DNA from: Dyadobacter sp. SG02
GTDB taxonomy: Bacteria; Bacteroidota; Bacteroidia; Cytophagales; Spirosomataceae
Direction of reading: 5' to 3'
Length of the DNA: 43,939 bases
Assembly: GCF_900109045.1 (NCBI RefSeq)
Contig: NZ_FNYL01000024.1
Location: 1 to 43,939 of the forward strand
The position numbers and the translations under genes are program-made. The notes under the pieces are model-generated. The model was not told where the DNA came from. It was given only the letters and a program-made list of their open reading frames with translations, and did not search any database. Numbering within the stretch: the stretch's first letter is position 1; each line of letters opens with the position of its first letter. Positions 6,871 through 15,729 of the stretch are shown piece after piece.

Positions 6871-8622
6871 TTATTTCCTCACATAGGCTTTGAGCGTGGC
6901 GCATTTTTGGCCCACGCTTTTTCCGAATGGGGTTATCGTGTACGCAGGCACATCCGCAGGCACGATGAAAGTCTCCGCATAATGGATCACATAGGGTTCA
7001 AAAAGCCCGTCAGGACTCTCCACAACCACCTCCTCACCCTCCACGAGATTAACCACGTTCAGATTGCCATGGGTACGATGCGTCACTTTTCCATCGAACC
7101 AATGCCTTCTGGTTTCGATGAACTGTGTATTAAACAAGCCGGTCGATTCTTCCAGCGAATGTCCGTTCATGGAAATCTGTTCGACATTGTTGAAGAGGTT
7201 TTCCTTCACCCAATCCTCGTCCCGGGCCCAGTCGATCACATTTTTGCCGTGTTCGATATTGATAGGCCGCGGTTTTCCGTCGAGTCCCAGCCTTCCCCAA
7301 TCCCACAATTTGAAGGTAAAAATGTAAGGAGTGGCCGAAATTTCGAGTACTACCGCATTCTTTCCCGAGCAATGGATCGTACCGGCGGGTATCAAAATAT
7401 GGTCGTGCTTCCTGACAGGCAGTTTATTCACATATTTATCCGCATCGAAATCTTCCAGTCCGCTTTGCGCTTTTTCCAGGTCGGCGATCATTTCGGCCGC
7501 GTTCACGTGCCTGCGCGTACCCAGGTATACGCAAGCGTCCTGACCGGCTTCCAGGAAGTAATAGCTTTCGTCCTGGGTGTAATCCATGCCGAAATGTTCC
7601 TTGATATATTGCCGCGTGGGATGCACCTGCAAGCTGAGGTTACCGCCGTCCATGGTGTCCAGGAAGTCGAAACGGATCGGAAATTCGGCGCCGAACGAAC
7701 GGTAGATGTGCTCGCCAAGCAGCTGCTGCGGCCGGGTAAGCACGAGATTGATCGATGGTAACTCGAAAATGCATTCGCCAAACTTGAAAAGCAGGCTGTT
7801 TTCCTCCGGCACGCAGTCGAAGCCCCAGGCGTAGTTTACTTCTTCCCGGTCCAGGTCGGCCACTTCTTTCAGCCACTGCCCTCCCCACGGCCCCGGATCG
7901 AAAAACGGCACGACCCGGAAAGGTCTTTTCACGGCTTTGTCCAGGCCTTTATGATAAGCCTCGGTGCCCACCATTTTGGGTTCGTCCGGCAGGCTGGCAT
8001 CCATAAAATAGTCGATTTTATCGAAAAAACGGAGCTTATGCCGGTCGAGCACACGCCAGTCGAGAAAGTAGCCCTGCTTGTATTTCAATGCGAAATTATC
8101 ATCGGCATTATCCATCCCAAAATTACCGACAATGCCGCGCTTCATTCTTTTCTGGATTTCCCACCGGGCCAGATCGGCGTATATCAGTAAATCGGGCTCG
8201 GCAAAAAGGGCAGCGCCCTCTCCATAAATAATGACTATTCCCGAACTGATATTACGGACGCGCTCACGAACCTGAGCCAGCTTACCGGAATCAAAGAAAT
8301 CAGCTATTTCCAGGTCATTCATTTTCCCAAAAACCTGATCGTCCGTCACGTACGGATACACCATCGCGCTGACCTTCTCCACGCTTTCGAGCACATCCCC
8401 GGTATGGATCACCGTGGCGGAACCCATATGGCTAAGTATCGCCTCGCGCACGGGCTCCGCCTCTACGCCATGGTACATATCTATGCAGATCACGCATTTC
8501 GACTTGTTTGTCGCCTCGACAAAGTGCGTTATCTCCTCAAAAATCCCATCCCAACCCACAAAGCACATGTCGGATGATTTGCTTACTTCTATGAATGGAA
8601 ACTTATCGTAATTCGAAGACAT
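6871..8622 (-). CDS. Mannose-6-phosphate isomerase-like protein with an N-terminal kinase-like domain
   Basis: The 583-residue protein has two parts. Residues from about 240 onward are a class I PMI cupin region: PWGGQW near the start, the zinc-site motif LQVHP (Gln332, His334), Glu352 in DESYYFLEA, and His417 in GTIHCSG. PMI interconverts mannose-6-phosphate and fructose-6-phosphate. Residues 1-230 resemble a nucleoside-kinase fold (VICIDMYHG, GIVIIYGEGAALF, DLLIYADLARWEIQKR) but have no Walker A motif GxxxxGK[ST], so kinase activity is doubtful. The stop codon of the propeller gene is 2 bp from its ATG, so the two are co-translated or nearly so. It probably handles a sugar released by the locus; the exact sugar phosphate is uncertain. 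Confidence 0.82.
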   Translation of the reverse strand: MSSNYDKFPFIEVSKSSDMCFVGWDGIFEEITHFVEATNKSKCVICIDMYHGVEAEPVREAILSHMGSATVIHTGDVLESVEKVSAMVYPYVTDDQVFGKMNDLEIADFFDSGKLAQVRERVRNISSGIVIIYGEGAALFAEPDLLIYADLARWEIQKRMKRGIVGNFGMDNADDNFALKYKQGYFLDWRVLDRHKLRFFDKIDYFMDASLPDEPKMVGTEAYHKGLDKAVKRPFRVVPFFDPGPWGGQWLKEVADLDREEVNYAWGFDCVPEENSLLFKFGECIFELPSINLVLTRPQQLLGEHIYRSFGAEFPIRFDFLDTMDGGNLSLQVHPTRQYIKEHFGMDYTQDESYYFLEAGQDACVYLGTRRHVNAAEMIADLEKAQSGLEDFDADKYVNKLPVRKHDHILIPAGTIHCSGKNAVVLEISATPYIFTFKLWDWGRLGLDGKPRPINIEHGKNVIDWARDEDWVKENLFNNVEQISMNGHSLEESTGLFNTQFIETRRHWFDGKVTHRTHGNLNVVNLVEGEEVVVESPDGLFEPYVIHYAETFIVPADVPAYTITPFGKSVGQKCATLKAYVRK

Positions 8623-8624
8623 TG

Positions 8625-9821
8625 TTATTTGGATTTGGAGCTTTGGCTGAATCTGACCCGTACAAAACGCGGACGGTAAAGGTTGGGTTGCCTGGGCAAA
8701 ACTTCCAGAAATTTGAAAGTATTGACATTATATGAAATGAGTAATTCGCCCGGTGCCGATAATGCGGGATGGGCTTTGGCATTATAGGTAAACAAATCCG
8801 GGTCCTTGATATCGGTGGACGTCTTGTACAAAACAATTCTCGGCCCGAACGGCCCGTACGGCGTCGGCCCTACCTGCATGCAGATTTCGGGAAAAATACT
8901 GCTCAACTGGTAAACCAATGCATATTTACCCGGCGCCAGCATGCTCACACTTAATTCGTTCGAAACCGAATCGCTCAAAGCCGCAACCGTCGCTACATTC
9001 TTCGACCAGCCATTTCCGCCCCAGAACTCCCATTGATCGAATACGGTGAGCTTAGCCGGTTTCACTCTTGCCGCAACCAGTTTTTTAGTAGGCCCTTTTG
9101 TGCCATAAATGTAAACAAAACCATCCGGTGACACTTCTCCTGCGGCTTTGCTATTGTTGTATACGCCCGCACCGAAAGAAATCGTCTCTCCGCCCGCATT
9201 GTAGTCACTGAAAGGCAGCTCGAACTGCCGTTGCTTAGCGTAGGGAAACTGGCTGCCGGCCGGAATACGGATCACCGAATTGCCCGACTCCTTGAACGGG
9301 AATGCCGAGTTATCGTGTGTGTTGGTGATTTTGTAGGCGAAAATAAAAAGATCTTTGCCGGCATCGGGGTTCACAAAACCGTCGCCGAGCCAGAAATAGA
9401 TATCCTTGTCGGGCTTGTCGGCATTCGGGATGAATACCGACCGCTGTGCTTCACGGGTCCCTGCAATCCTGAATGCGGCTTTGTTTGCATCGGGAATTTT
9501 TCCTTTCAACAATGCCACGGAATTGTTTACCATTGTGAAGCCGGATTTCAGCGTGTCACCATCAATTTCACCAAGTACCGTATCGCTGAAAAGGAACAGA
9601 ACACTATCCTGCTTTTCGCCATCGCGGCCAGAAAACGGGATGGCGAAAATACCGTCGCCCCCCAGCCAGCCCGATTTCCGCAGGAACAGCTCCGACCACT
9701 CCGGTGCCGGCGACGCCGTGAATTCGTTTACATTAATATCACGGCCCGTACGAGCCTGCCCGAGCGCCCGCCCAATGCATGAAAAAACGAAAATCCCTAA
9801 AATCAGAATGGTGTTCTTCAT
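8625..9821 (-). CDS. Exported DUF5005-like five-bladed beta-propeller, possible glycoside hydrolase
   Basis: I start at the ATG at 9821 (MKNTILILGIFVFSC), because the longer frame uses TTG and only adds four residues before this signal peptide. The 398-residue protein has SGWLGGDGIFAIPFSGRDG and LFLFSDTVLGE, the start of propeller-type families such as DUF5005 and DUF4185, with further repeats (WLGDGFVNPD, DGFVYIYGTKG, SMLAPGKYALVYQ). Some DUF4185 members are D-arabinanases (GH183), so a glycosidase role is possible, but catalytic residues cannot be assigned here. It is the first gene of the minus-strand operon with the PMI-like and gntR genes. Confidence 0.72.
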   Translation of the reverse strand: MKNTILILGIFVFSCIGRALGQARTGRDINVNEFTASPAPEWSELFLRKSGWLGGDGIFAIPFSGRDGEKQDSVLFLFSDTVLGEIDGDTLKSGFTMVNNSVALLKGKIPDANKAAFRIAGTREAQRSVFIPNADKPDKDIYFWLGDGFVNPDAGKDLFIFAYKITNTHDNSAFPFKESGNSVIRIPAGSQFPYAKQRQFELPFSDYNAGGETISFGAGVYNNSKAAGEVSPDGFVYIYGTKGPTKKLVAARVKPAKLTVFDQWEFWGGNGWSKNVATVAALSDSVSNELSVSMLAPGKYALVYQLSSIFPEICMQVGPTPYGPFGPRIVLYKTSTDIKDPDLFTYNAKAHPALSAPGELLISYNVNTFKFLEVLPRQPNLYRPRFVRVRFSQSSKSK

Positions 9822-10127
9822 CCCGCTGTTCAATTTTTATATAAATATAGTTCATATGTATATATGTATGTACATTATTTAATTAAGTAGCCTCTTTTCC
9901 TTCAATTTCTCCTCTCTCAACACATCCCGCCTGGCAAAGGCATTATCGGAATATTACAAAATCTCTTGGAGTATTTACCGTCTGGACATACGTTTCCAAC
10001 ACGCTACCCTCACAAAAGTGCAGAACTCGGGAAGTAAATGAAAGTTACCTTTTAAAAGCGGCTTTTGCGTTTGTGATCACTTTGGCACAATATTTCTAGC
10101 CATATTTGCCAAAACAACCTTGATGTT
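9822..10127. other. Divergent intergenic region between the propeller gene and the GH29-like gene
   Basis: This 306-bp spacer must hold two divergent promoters. On the minus strand TATATTTA (9842-9849) is an imperfect -7 box for the propeller operon. On the plus strand CATATTTG (10101-10108) is a weak -7 candidate for the GH29-like gene. I see no gene, hairpin or repeat other than the operator-like motif at 9864-9875. Confidence 0.5.
9864..9875. promoter_or_regulatory. ATGT-N4-ACAT motif upstream of the propeller operon, likely GntR site
   Basis: The plus strand reads ATGTATGTACAT. The minus strand, ATGTACATACAT, differs by one base from ATGTACAAACAT in the susC promoter palindrome (5863-5874). 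It lies where the -33 element of the propeller operon should be (20 nt from the TATATTTA box), a repression-competent position. The low complexity of this AT-rich tract weakens the call. Confidence 0.5.
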
Positions 10128-12641
10128 ATGAAAAGGATTTTTGAATTGATTGTGGGCGCCTTGTTTACATTTCTATCATTTTCGTTGTCTGTTTCCGGAC
10201 AAAATACCGGTCTGAAAATCACCACCACATCGTCCGGAGAATACCAAAAGAATCCCAAAACCTCCCTATATCCGGCATTCGTCGATAACATCATTTACCA
10301 GTCATGGACGGAGGCCGGTCCCTCGCCTTTCTTCCAACTGACTGCCGAGGGCGGCACGCCGCCTTACACCTGGGCGCTTGCCGGCGGCCAGTTACCCAAA
10401 GGACTTCAAATGGATAAAAGCGGAAAAATCCGCGGAATGGCCAGCAAGGAGGGCAACTATTCGTTCACTGCCCGGGTAACCGACGCAAAAGGCGCCTCCA
10501 CCACCAAGCCACTCGTTTTCGAAGCCGCCCCATTTCGTTCCAAATGGTTTGCGGACGCTAAATTCGGTTTCTTTATCCAGTGGGGAGTATTCACCCAACC
10601 TTCACTCAAAGGCAAGGATGGCATCGCGCAGTTTGAAAAAAGGATTACCAAGTTCAATGCCGACGAATGGGCGCAAACTGTGGTAAACCTGGGAGGCAAG
10701 GTACTGACCGTCACGATCAATGCAGGCGACGGTGTGCGGTTATGGCCCTCGGTAACCCCGAGCAAGCTCGAATTGAAAACCAAACGGAACCTCGTGAAGG
10801 AGCTAATCGATGCATGCCACAAGAAGGGGATCAAGTTTATAGCCTATTTCGCTCCCGACAAGGCATGGAACAAGGATGTGGTCGATACCGGCCTGGACGG
10901 CACGTACGGTACACTCAACCTGGGACTAATCAAAGAACTTGTGCTGATGGGCGTCGACGGCTTGTGGATCGATATGACCGCAGCGACAGAACTTTACTCG
11001 TTCGATTACAACTGGTTTCCCTGGAATAAGATGCTCCCGATCATGCGGGCGAATAATCCCAAACTTATTTTTGCCAACAATACGGGCGTGTACAATGGCG
11101 GCACCGTACTCCAATATCCGAATACCGACGTGATCATCTACGAGGGTGGCACGTCGGCGCACGAAGCAGCGCTGGAAGTGGCGAAACCGACGCCCGTCAA
11201 AAAGAAACTGGCCATCGAGGTCGACAACCTGCTGGATAACACATGGTCGTGGCGGGAAGACCCCAAACTAAGGTCTCCAAAGCCGCTGGATATGATGATC
11301 AAAAACATCAAAAAAAACTGGGAAGTGGGCGCAACCTATATTATGGCCTACCCGGTACCGGCCAACGGCGATATTTTTCCGGACATTTATGCGGATGAAC
11401 TGAAACAGATCGCCGCTTTCGTCAAGAAAAACCAGGGATGGAGCGAAACGCCGCGCGCTTCCCTTTCCGATACGGTCGATTACGATAAGGCACAGAAGCT
11501 GACACTAACGGCGTCACCACGTTCAAAAATATATTATACCGTTGACGGGAATCGGCCTACAACTGCGTCCAAACCCTACAAGGCACCTATTTCAATCACC
11601 AGGACGAGTCGCGTTCAGGCAATATCGGTTGAGCCCGGGAAACCTGCCAGCAAAGTCTTTGACCAGACATTTACCGTTTTACCCGGTTCCGGTTTGAACA
11701 ATGCCGGTACGACGGCTGCCGCTGCCCGTTCAGCCGCGCCGGTAGCCCGGCTGGCCGCCACGGAATCTGCCGGGAAAACGGAACCCAAAGGCTTTTACCG
11801 CGGAATGCGAATCACGGTAGGCCCCTCGCCGATCCGCCTCACGGAAGTCGGGCGAAAGTATCTGGAAGGGAACAATGGCAGGCATTCGATCATCGTCACG
11901 CGCTATACCGACGACCGCCCCATTTTGACTGCCTCCCTGAACGCCAAGGCATTACCCGTTGCGGATGACGGCTACCAATACGCTCCTGTTCCACCACTTA
12001 CGCTGGAAGCCGGGAAATCGTACATGATCAGCATTCGCGAAAACGAGCATGATAAATTTGTACCGGACGATTTAAAAAATGCCCCCGCCAACGAAGACTA
12101 TCGGATCATTGAATACAACATACTGAGCCCGCAAGGCACGAAGCGCCCTATTGTCGACGACAAAGTCGGCCAGTTGCTTAGTTTGAAATACGAAAAGGCG
12201 GATAACAAGAACGCCAAGGTCAATCTCGCGCTGGGAAAACCGGCATTCCTGCGGGCCAATAACGATGCTGTACTGGGCCCGTCCAGCCAGATTTATTTCG
12301 CGGAAAACGGCGTTGACGGCGACCCTGCCACGATGGCGGTGGCCGGCGGCCAATACCCCTGGACGCTGTTGGTAGACCTTACGAAAGTCGAAAGCGGGAT
12401 CAGGGAGGTGAAAGTAACGTTTTCACAAACCGCTTACTCAACCGAATTCCTCATAATGGCATCCCCGGACAACAAGACCTGGACGACCCTGTTGCATAAA
12501 AAGGACAATTCGGATCGTAATATCGACCTGAAATTTAATCCGGTCGACGCGCGCTATTTCAAAATCAGGTCGCTGAAACCGGAAAAACAAGGCGAGCCGG
12601 GCGGTGCGATGGGAATAATGGAATTTGAATTATACCGATAA
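10128..12641 (+). CDS. Exported GH29-like (alpha-L-fucosidase family) multidomain protein
   Basis: The 837-residue protein has a signal peptide (MKRIFELIVGALFTFLSF), a putative Ig domain (about 60-135, GGTPPYTWALAGGQLPKGL), a GH29-type TIM barrel (about 140-440, with KWFADAKFGFFIQWGVFTQPS and VDGLWIDMT), a chitobiase C-terminal-like domain (about 460-520, IYYTVDGNRPTTASKPY), a linker rich in Ala, then a discoidin (F5/8 type C) carbohydrate-binding domain (about 695-837, NLALGKPAF and ARYFKIRSL). Asp282 in GLWIDMT is the likely nucleophile position; the usual WFDG form is altered, so substrate or activity may differ from fucose release. It diverges from the propeller operon and probably serves the same locus. 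Confidence 0.8.
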   Translation: MKRIFELIVGALFTFLSFSLSVSGQNTGLKITTTSSGEYQKNPKTSLYPAFVDNIIYQSWTEAGPSPFFQLTAEGGTPPYTWALAGGQLPKGLQMDKSGKIRGMASKEGNYSFTARVTDAKGASTTKPLVFEAAPFRSKWFADAKFGFFIQWGVFTQPSLKGKDGIAQFEKRITKFNADEWAQTVVNLGGKVLTVTINAGDGVRLWPSVTPSKLELKTKRNLVKELIDACHKKGIKFIAYFAPDKAWNKDVVDTGLDGTYGTLNLGLIKELVLMGVDGLWIDMTAATELYSFDYNWFPWNKMLPIMRANNPKLIFANNTGVYNGGTVLQYPNTDVIIYEGGTSAHEAALEVAKPTPVKKKLAIEVDNLLDNTWSWREDPKLRSPKPLDMMIKNIKKNWEVGATYIMAYPVPANGDIFPDIYADELKQIAAFVKKNQGWSETPRASLSDTVDYDKAQKLTLTASPRSKIYYTVDGNRPTTASKPYKAPISITRTSRVQAISVEPGKPASKVFDQTFTVLPGSGLNNAGTTAAAARSAAPVARLAATESAGKTEPKGFYRGMRITVGPSPIRLTEVGRKYLEGNNGRHSIIVTRYTDDRPILTASLNAKALPVADDGYQYAPVPPLTLEAGKSYMISIRENEHDKFVPDDLKNAPANEDYRIIEYNILSPQGTKRPIVDDKVGQLLSLKYEKADNKNAKVNLALGKPAFLRANNDAVLGPSSQIYFAENGVDGDPATMAVAGGQYPWTLLVDLTKVESGIREVKVTFSQTAYSTEFLIMASPDNKTWTTLLHKKDNSDRNIDLKFNPVDARYFKIRSLKPEKQGEPGGAMGIMEFELYR

Positions 12642-12653
12642 AACCTTAGCGTT

Positions 12654-12683
12654 CCGGCGCGAACGTACACTGTTCGTTACCGG
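12654..12683 (+). terminator. Hairpin after the GH29-like gene
   Basis: CGAAC (12660-12664) pairs with GTTCG (12672-12676), and outer CCGG blocks (12654-12657, 12680-12683) can pair across an internal loop. There is no T-run, so it may be a weak terminator or a 3' stabilising structure. Confidence 0.35.
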
Positions 12684-12763
12684 ACAATAATTCTGTTCAT
12701 ACAATTATTCAAATTATTGATTTTTAATTGATTAGCATTTTGGCAGGCTATTTGAGTTAAAAA

Positions 12764-12781
12764 TTCCTGATTTATCAGGAA
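12764..12781 (+). promoter_or_regulatory. Perfect palindrome over the ribosome-binding region of the permease gene
   Basis: TTCCTGATTTATCAGGAA has 8-bp arms around TT and ends 10 nt before the ATG at 12792. The right arm contains the only purine-rich Shine-Dalgarno-like stretch (AGGAAG). As RNA, the hairpin would hide it; as DNA, the palindrome is a possible operator. Which applies cannot be decided from sequence. Confidence 0.5.
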
Positions 12782-12791
12782 GAACAACAAG

Positions 12792-15146
12792 ATGCTAAAA
12801 AACTATCTCAAAATCGCATTCAGGAACCTGCTCCGAAACAAGGCTTTTTCGGCGATCAATATCCTGGGACTATCCGTAGGCATGGCAAGTGCGCTGCTGA
12901 TCCTTTTCTGGATGCATAATGAAATCAGCTACGACCGCTTCCATCAACACAAGGATTACATTTATGAAGCCTGGAACCGCGGTAAATTCGACGGCAAGCT
13001 GCAATGCTGGAATTCCACGCCGCAGGTACTCGGCCCGACCCTGAAAGCGGAATATCCCGAGGTAAGCGAAATCTCGCGCAACTACTCCCGATGGTTCGTG
13101 ACGCGTGTGGGCGACACAAAAATTTCCAGCGAGGCCATTATCACCGATCCCGGTTTCCTGAGCATGTTCGACTTCCCGCTTTTGCAGGGAAATGCACAAA
13201 CCGCGCTCAATTCCGTCAGTTCAATCGTGGTTACCCAGAAAATGGCCATCAAAATGTTCGGTACCGAGGATGTGCTGGGCAAGGTGATTTCGATAGACAA
13301 GGATAACTTCACGATCACCGGCGTGATGCAAAACCTTCCGCCCAACACCGAATTTAGGTTTGAATACATTCTTCCGATCGAATACCTGAAAAAAATCGGC
13401 TCGGCAGACGATGGCTGGGCATTCAACACCGTACGGACATATGTACAGCTGAAACCGGGCACCAATCCGGAAACTTTTGCTGGAAAAATCAGGGATATCA
13501 CGATCCGCCATTCCAATAAAACCGAGGAGCACGAAGTATTCCTCCATCCTATTACCCAATGGCATTTGTATTCCAATTTCGAAAATGGCAAGGTCGTAGG
13601 CGGGCGGATCGCCATCGTGCGGCTGTTCGGTGTGATCGCGGCATTTATCCTGCTGATCGCCTGCATCAATTTCATGAACCTCAGTACCGCACGCAGCGAA
13701 AAACGCGCGAAGGAAGTAGGCATCCGCAAAACGGCCGGCGCGAACAAAGGATTGCTGGTCGGCCAGTTTATCGGGGAATCGATCCTGATCGCGATGATCG
13801 CGGGAACCATTGCACTGCTGGCTGTTTACCTCGTGCTGCCCGCATTCAATACGCTGATTAACAAGGAGCTCGAAGTACCGGTAACCAACCCGACGTTCTG
13901 GGCCGCAGCGCTTGCCTTTATCCTGTTTACCGGCATCGTTGCCGGGAGCTATCCTGCATTTTACCTGTCGTCGTTCAAACCGATCAGTGTGCTAAAAGGT
14001 GCATTTAAAAGGACGCAATCGACATTTAGTCCGCGGAAAGTACTGGTGGTGGTGCAGTTCAGCTTCGCCATCGTGCTGATCATTTCGACGCTGATCGTGG
14101 TGGAGCAAATCCGCCATGCACAGAACCGCGACCCAGGCTATGACCGCGGAAAGGTTGTTTATCACTGGATCACCGGTGATTTGGGCAAGCACTATGCGCA
14201 GATCAAACGTGAGTTGTTAAGCACAGGCATCGCCACGTCCGTTACCAAAACCGCTTCGCCGCTCAGCAGCGTCTCCTCCGACACCTGGTCCATCGAATGG
14301 CCGGGCAAAAACATGGCCGAGAAAATCGATTTCGACTTGTTTACGGAAGATGAAGGGCTTGTCAAAACTGCCGGCCTGCAACTCATTCAGGGCCGCGACA
14401 TGGACCTTACCCAATTTCCTTCCGACTCTTCGGCAGTATTGCTCAATGAAACTGCCGCTAAAATCATCGGGTTCAAGGACCCTATCGGGCAGACCATCAA
14501 AGCCAATGGCACTCCATATCATATTGTGGGCATTGTGAAAGACTTCGTGATGCGTTCGCCTTACGACCGCCAGTCCCCGCTCGTCATCCAGGGAGCACAG
14601 AGCTACTTTAATGTGATCCATATGAAACTCAATGCGGAAAAACCGTCGGCCGACCTTATGCCTGCCGTCGAAGCCATTTTCCGCCGCTACAATCCGGAAT
14701 ATCCCTTCGAGTACCATTTTGTGGATGAGGATTATGCCCTGAAATTTGAAGACACCCGTCGCGTAGCCAAACTGACAGGCATTTTCGCAGGTCTGACCAT
14801 CTTCATATCATGCCTGGGACTGTTCGGTCTCGCCGCCTACATGGCCGAAAACCGGGTAAAGGAGATCGGTGTGCGCAAAGTACTGGGTGCATCAGTGATG
14901 AGCATTGCCGCTTTACTTTCGGGGGAATTCATGGCGCTTGTGGTCATTTCCATTGTAATAGCGGTACCCATTGCCTGGTATGTCATGAACCTATGGCTCA
15001 ATGATTTCGAATACCGGGTAGGCATTCAGTGGTGGATATTTGCAGTCTCGGGCTTCCTGGCCATTGTCGTGTCATTGGCGACTGTGAGCTACCAGGCGAT
15101 CCGTGCGGCACTGCTCAATCCCGTGAAGAGTCTTCGTAGCGAGTAA
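12792..15146 (+). CDS. MacB/FtsX family ABC transporter permease
   Basis: The 784-residue protein has the duplicated layout common in Bacteroidota: an N-terminal helix (FSAINILGLSVGMASALLILFW), a MacB_PCD periplasmic domain, an FtsX domain (about 280-400, with ARSEKRAKEVGIRKTAGA), a second helix and periplasmic domain, and a second FtsX domain (about 675-780, with AAYMAENRVKEIGVRKVLGAS). Such proteins act with a LolD/MacB ATPase in export, lipoprotein handling or antibiotic-peptide resistance. No ATPase gene is next to it, so it is an orphan permease that must use a partner encoded elsewhere. A palindrome overlaps its ribosome-binding region. Confidence 0.93.
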   Translation: MLKNYLKIAFRNLLRNKAFSAINILGLSVGMASALLILFWMHNEISYDRFHQHKDYIYEAWNRGKFDGKLQCWNSTPQVLGPTLKAEYPEVSEISRNYSRWFVTRVGDTKISSEAIITDPGFLSMFDFPLLQGNAQTALNSVSSIVVTQKMAIKMFGTEDVLGKVISIDKDNFTITGVMQNLPPNTEFRFEYILPIEYLKKIGSADDGWAFNTVRTYVQLKPGTNPETFAGKIRDITIRHSNKTEEHEVFLHPITQWHLYSNFENGKVVGGRIAIVRLFGVIAAFILLIACINFMNLSTARSEKRAKEVGIRKTAGANKGLLVGQFIGESILIAMIAGTIALLAVYLVLPAFNTLINKELEVPVTNPTFWAAALAFILFTGIVAGSYPAFYLSSFKPISVLKGAFKRTQSTFSPRKVLVVVQFSFAIVLIISTLIVVEQIRHAQNRDPGYDRGKVVYHWITGDLGKHYAQIKRELLSTGIATSVTKTASPLSSVSSDTWSIEWPGKNMAEKIDFDLFTEDEGLVKTAGLQLIQGRDMDLTQFPSDSSAVLLNETAAKIIGFKDPIGQTIKANGTPYHIVGIVKDFVMRSPYDRQSPLVIQGAQSYFNVIHMKLNAEKPSADLMPAVEAIFRRYNPEYPFEYHFVDEDYALKFEDTRRVAKLTGIFAGLTIFISCLGLFGLAAYMAENRVKEIGVRKVLGASVMSIAALLSGEFMALVVISIVIAVPIAWYVMNLWLNDFEYRVGIQWWIFAVSGFLAIVVSLATVSYQAIRAALLNPVKSLRSE

Positions 15147-15165
15147 AAACATATCCTGAAAACCA

Positions 15166-15495
15166 CTATTCGGAGCTGGTCTTGCCTTTCAGGGCGATGA
15201 TCAGCTCCTGTTGCGTTTGTATCAGTTGATGCAATACCTGATTATCGCCCTGCTGAGAATCTGTTTTCGAAAACTTCACCTTATGCAGGCTCACCAATGT
15301 CTCGATATCCGTTTCGAGCACCACCGCGATCTCTGAAAGCCGGCCCATTGTAATCGAATCCTGTTCTTCATTTTCCAGCTGCCGGTACCGCCGCTTGGAA
15401 ATCCCGAGCCGCCCGGCTACATACTCCTGGGAATAACCCAGCCGGTTTCTTAGTAAACGTATATTATCTCCGATAGGAACTTTGTGCTCTTTCAT
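15166..15495 (-). CDS. XRE family helix-turn-helix regulator
   Basis: The 109-residue protein has an HTH_3/XRE domain at about 8-65 (IGDNIRLLRNRLGYSQEYVAGRLGISKRRYRQLENEEQ, where the SQEYVAGRLGIS and YRQLE segments form the turn and recognition helix). The remaining C-terminal 40 residues are Gln-rich and helical and may dimerise (VLHQLIQTQQELIIALKGK). The ATG at 15495 directly precedes the domain. It converges on the permease gene 19 bp away and diverges from the M4-type protease gene, so its likely targets are its own promoter and the protease promoter. Confidence 0.88.
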   Translation of the reverse strand: MKEHKVPIGDNIRLLRNRLGYSQEYVAGRLGISKRRYRQLENEEQDSITMGRLSEIAVVLETDIETLVSLHKVKFSKTDSQQGDNQVLHQLIQTQQELIIALKGKTSSE

Positions 15496-15617
15496 AGGGT
15501 GCCACTGATATGTTTTCCCATGAATAAGGCCGGTTGTTACCCAATATTCCTTCTCCCATTTTTCAACCGGAACCGATTATTTACTCTGCGTATTCTCTTA
15601 TTTCTACCCTTTCGCGC

Positions 15618-15646
15618 AACTAGTTAAAAGTATCCCCAGACTAGTT
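15618..15646. promoter_or_regulatory. Two ACTAGTT repeats 21 bp apart between the XRE and protease genes
   Basis: AACTAGTT (15618-15625, an 8-bp palindrome) and GACTAGTT (15639-15646) start 21 bp apart, two helical turns, so both face the same side of DNA. They lie in the divergent spacer about 85-110 bp before the protease ATG. They are candidate sites for the XRE protein; no direct evidence links them. Confidence 0.42.
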
Positions 15647-15729
15647 CTTAACCATTGGAAATTTTGGTGTAATGCCGTGTTTTTTCGGGGTATTTGCAAT
15701 ATGTATTTAGTGCTAAAACTACACGCATT

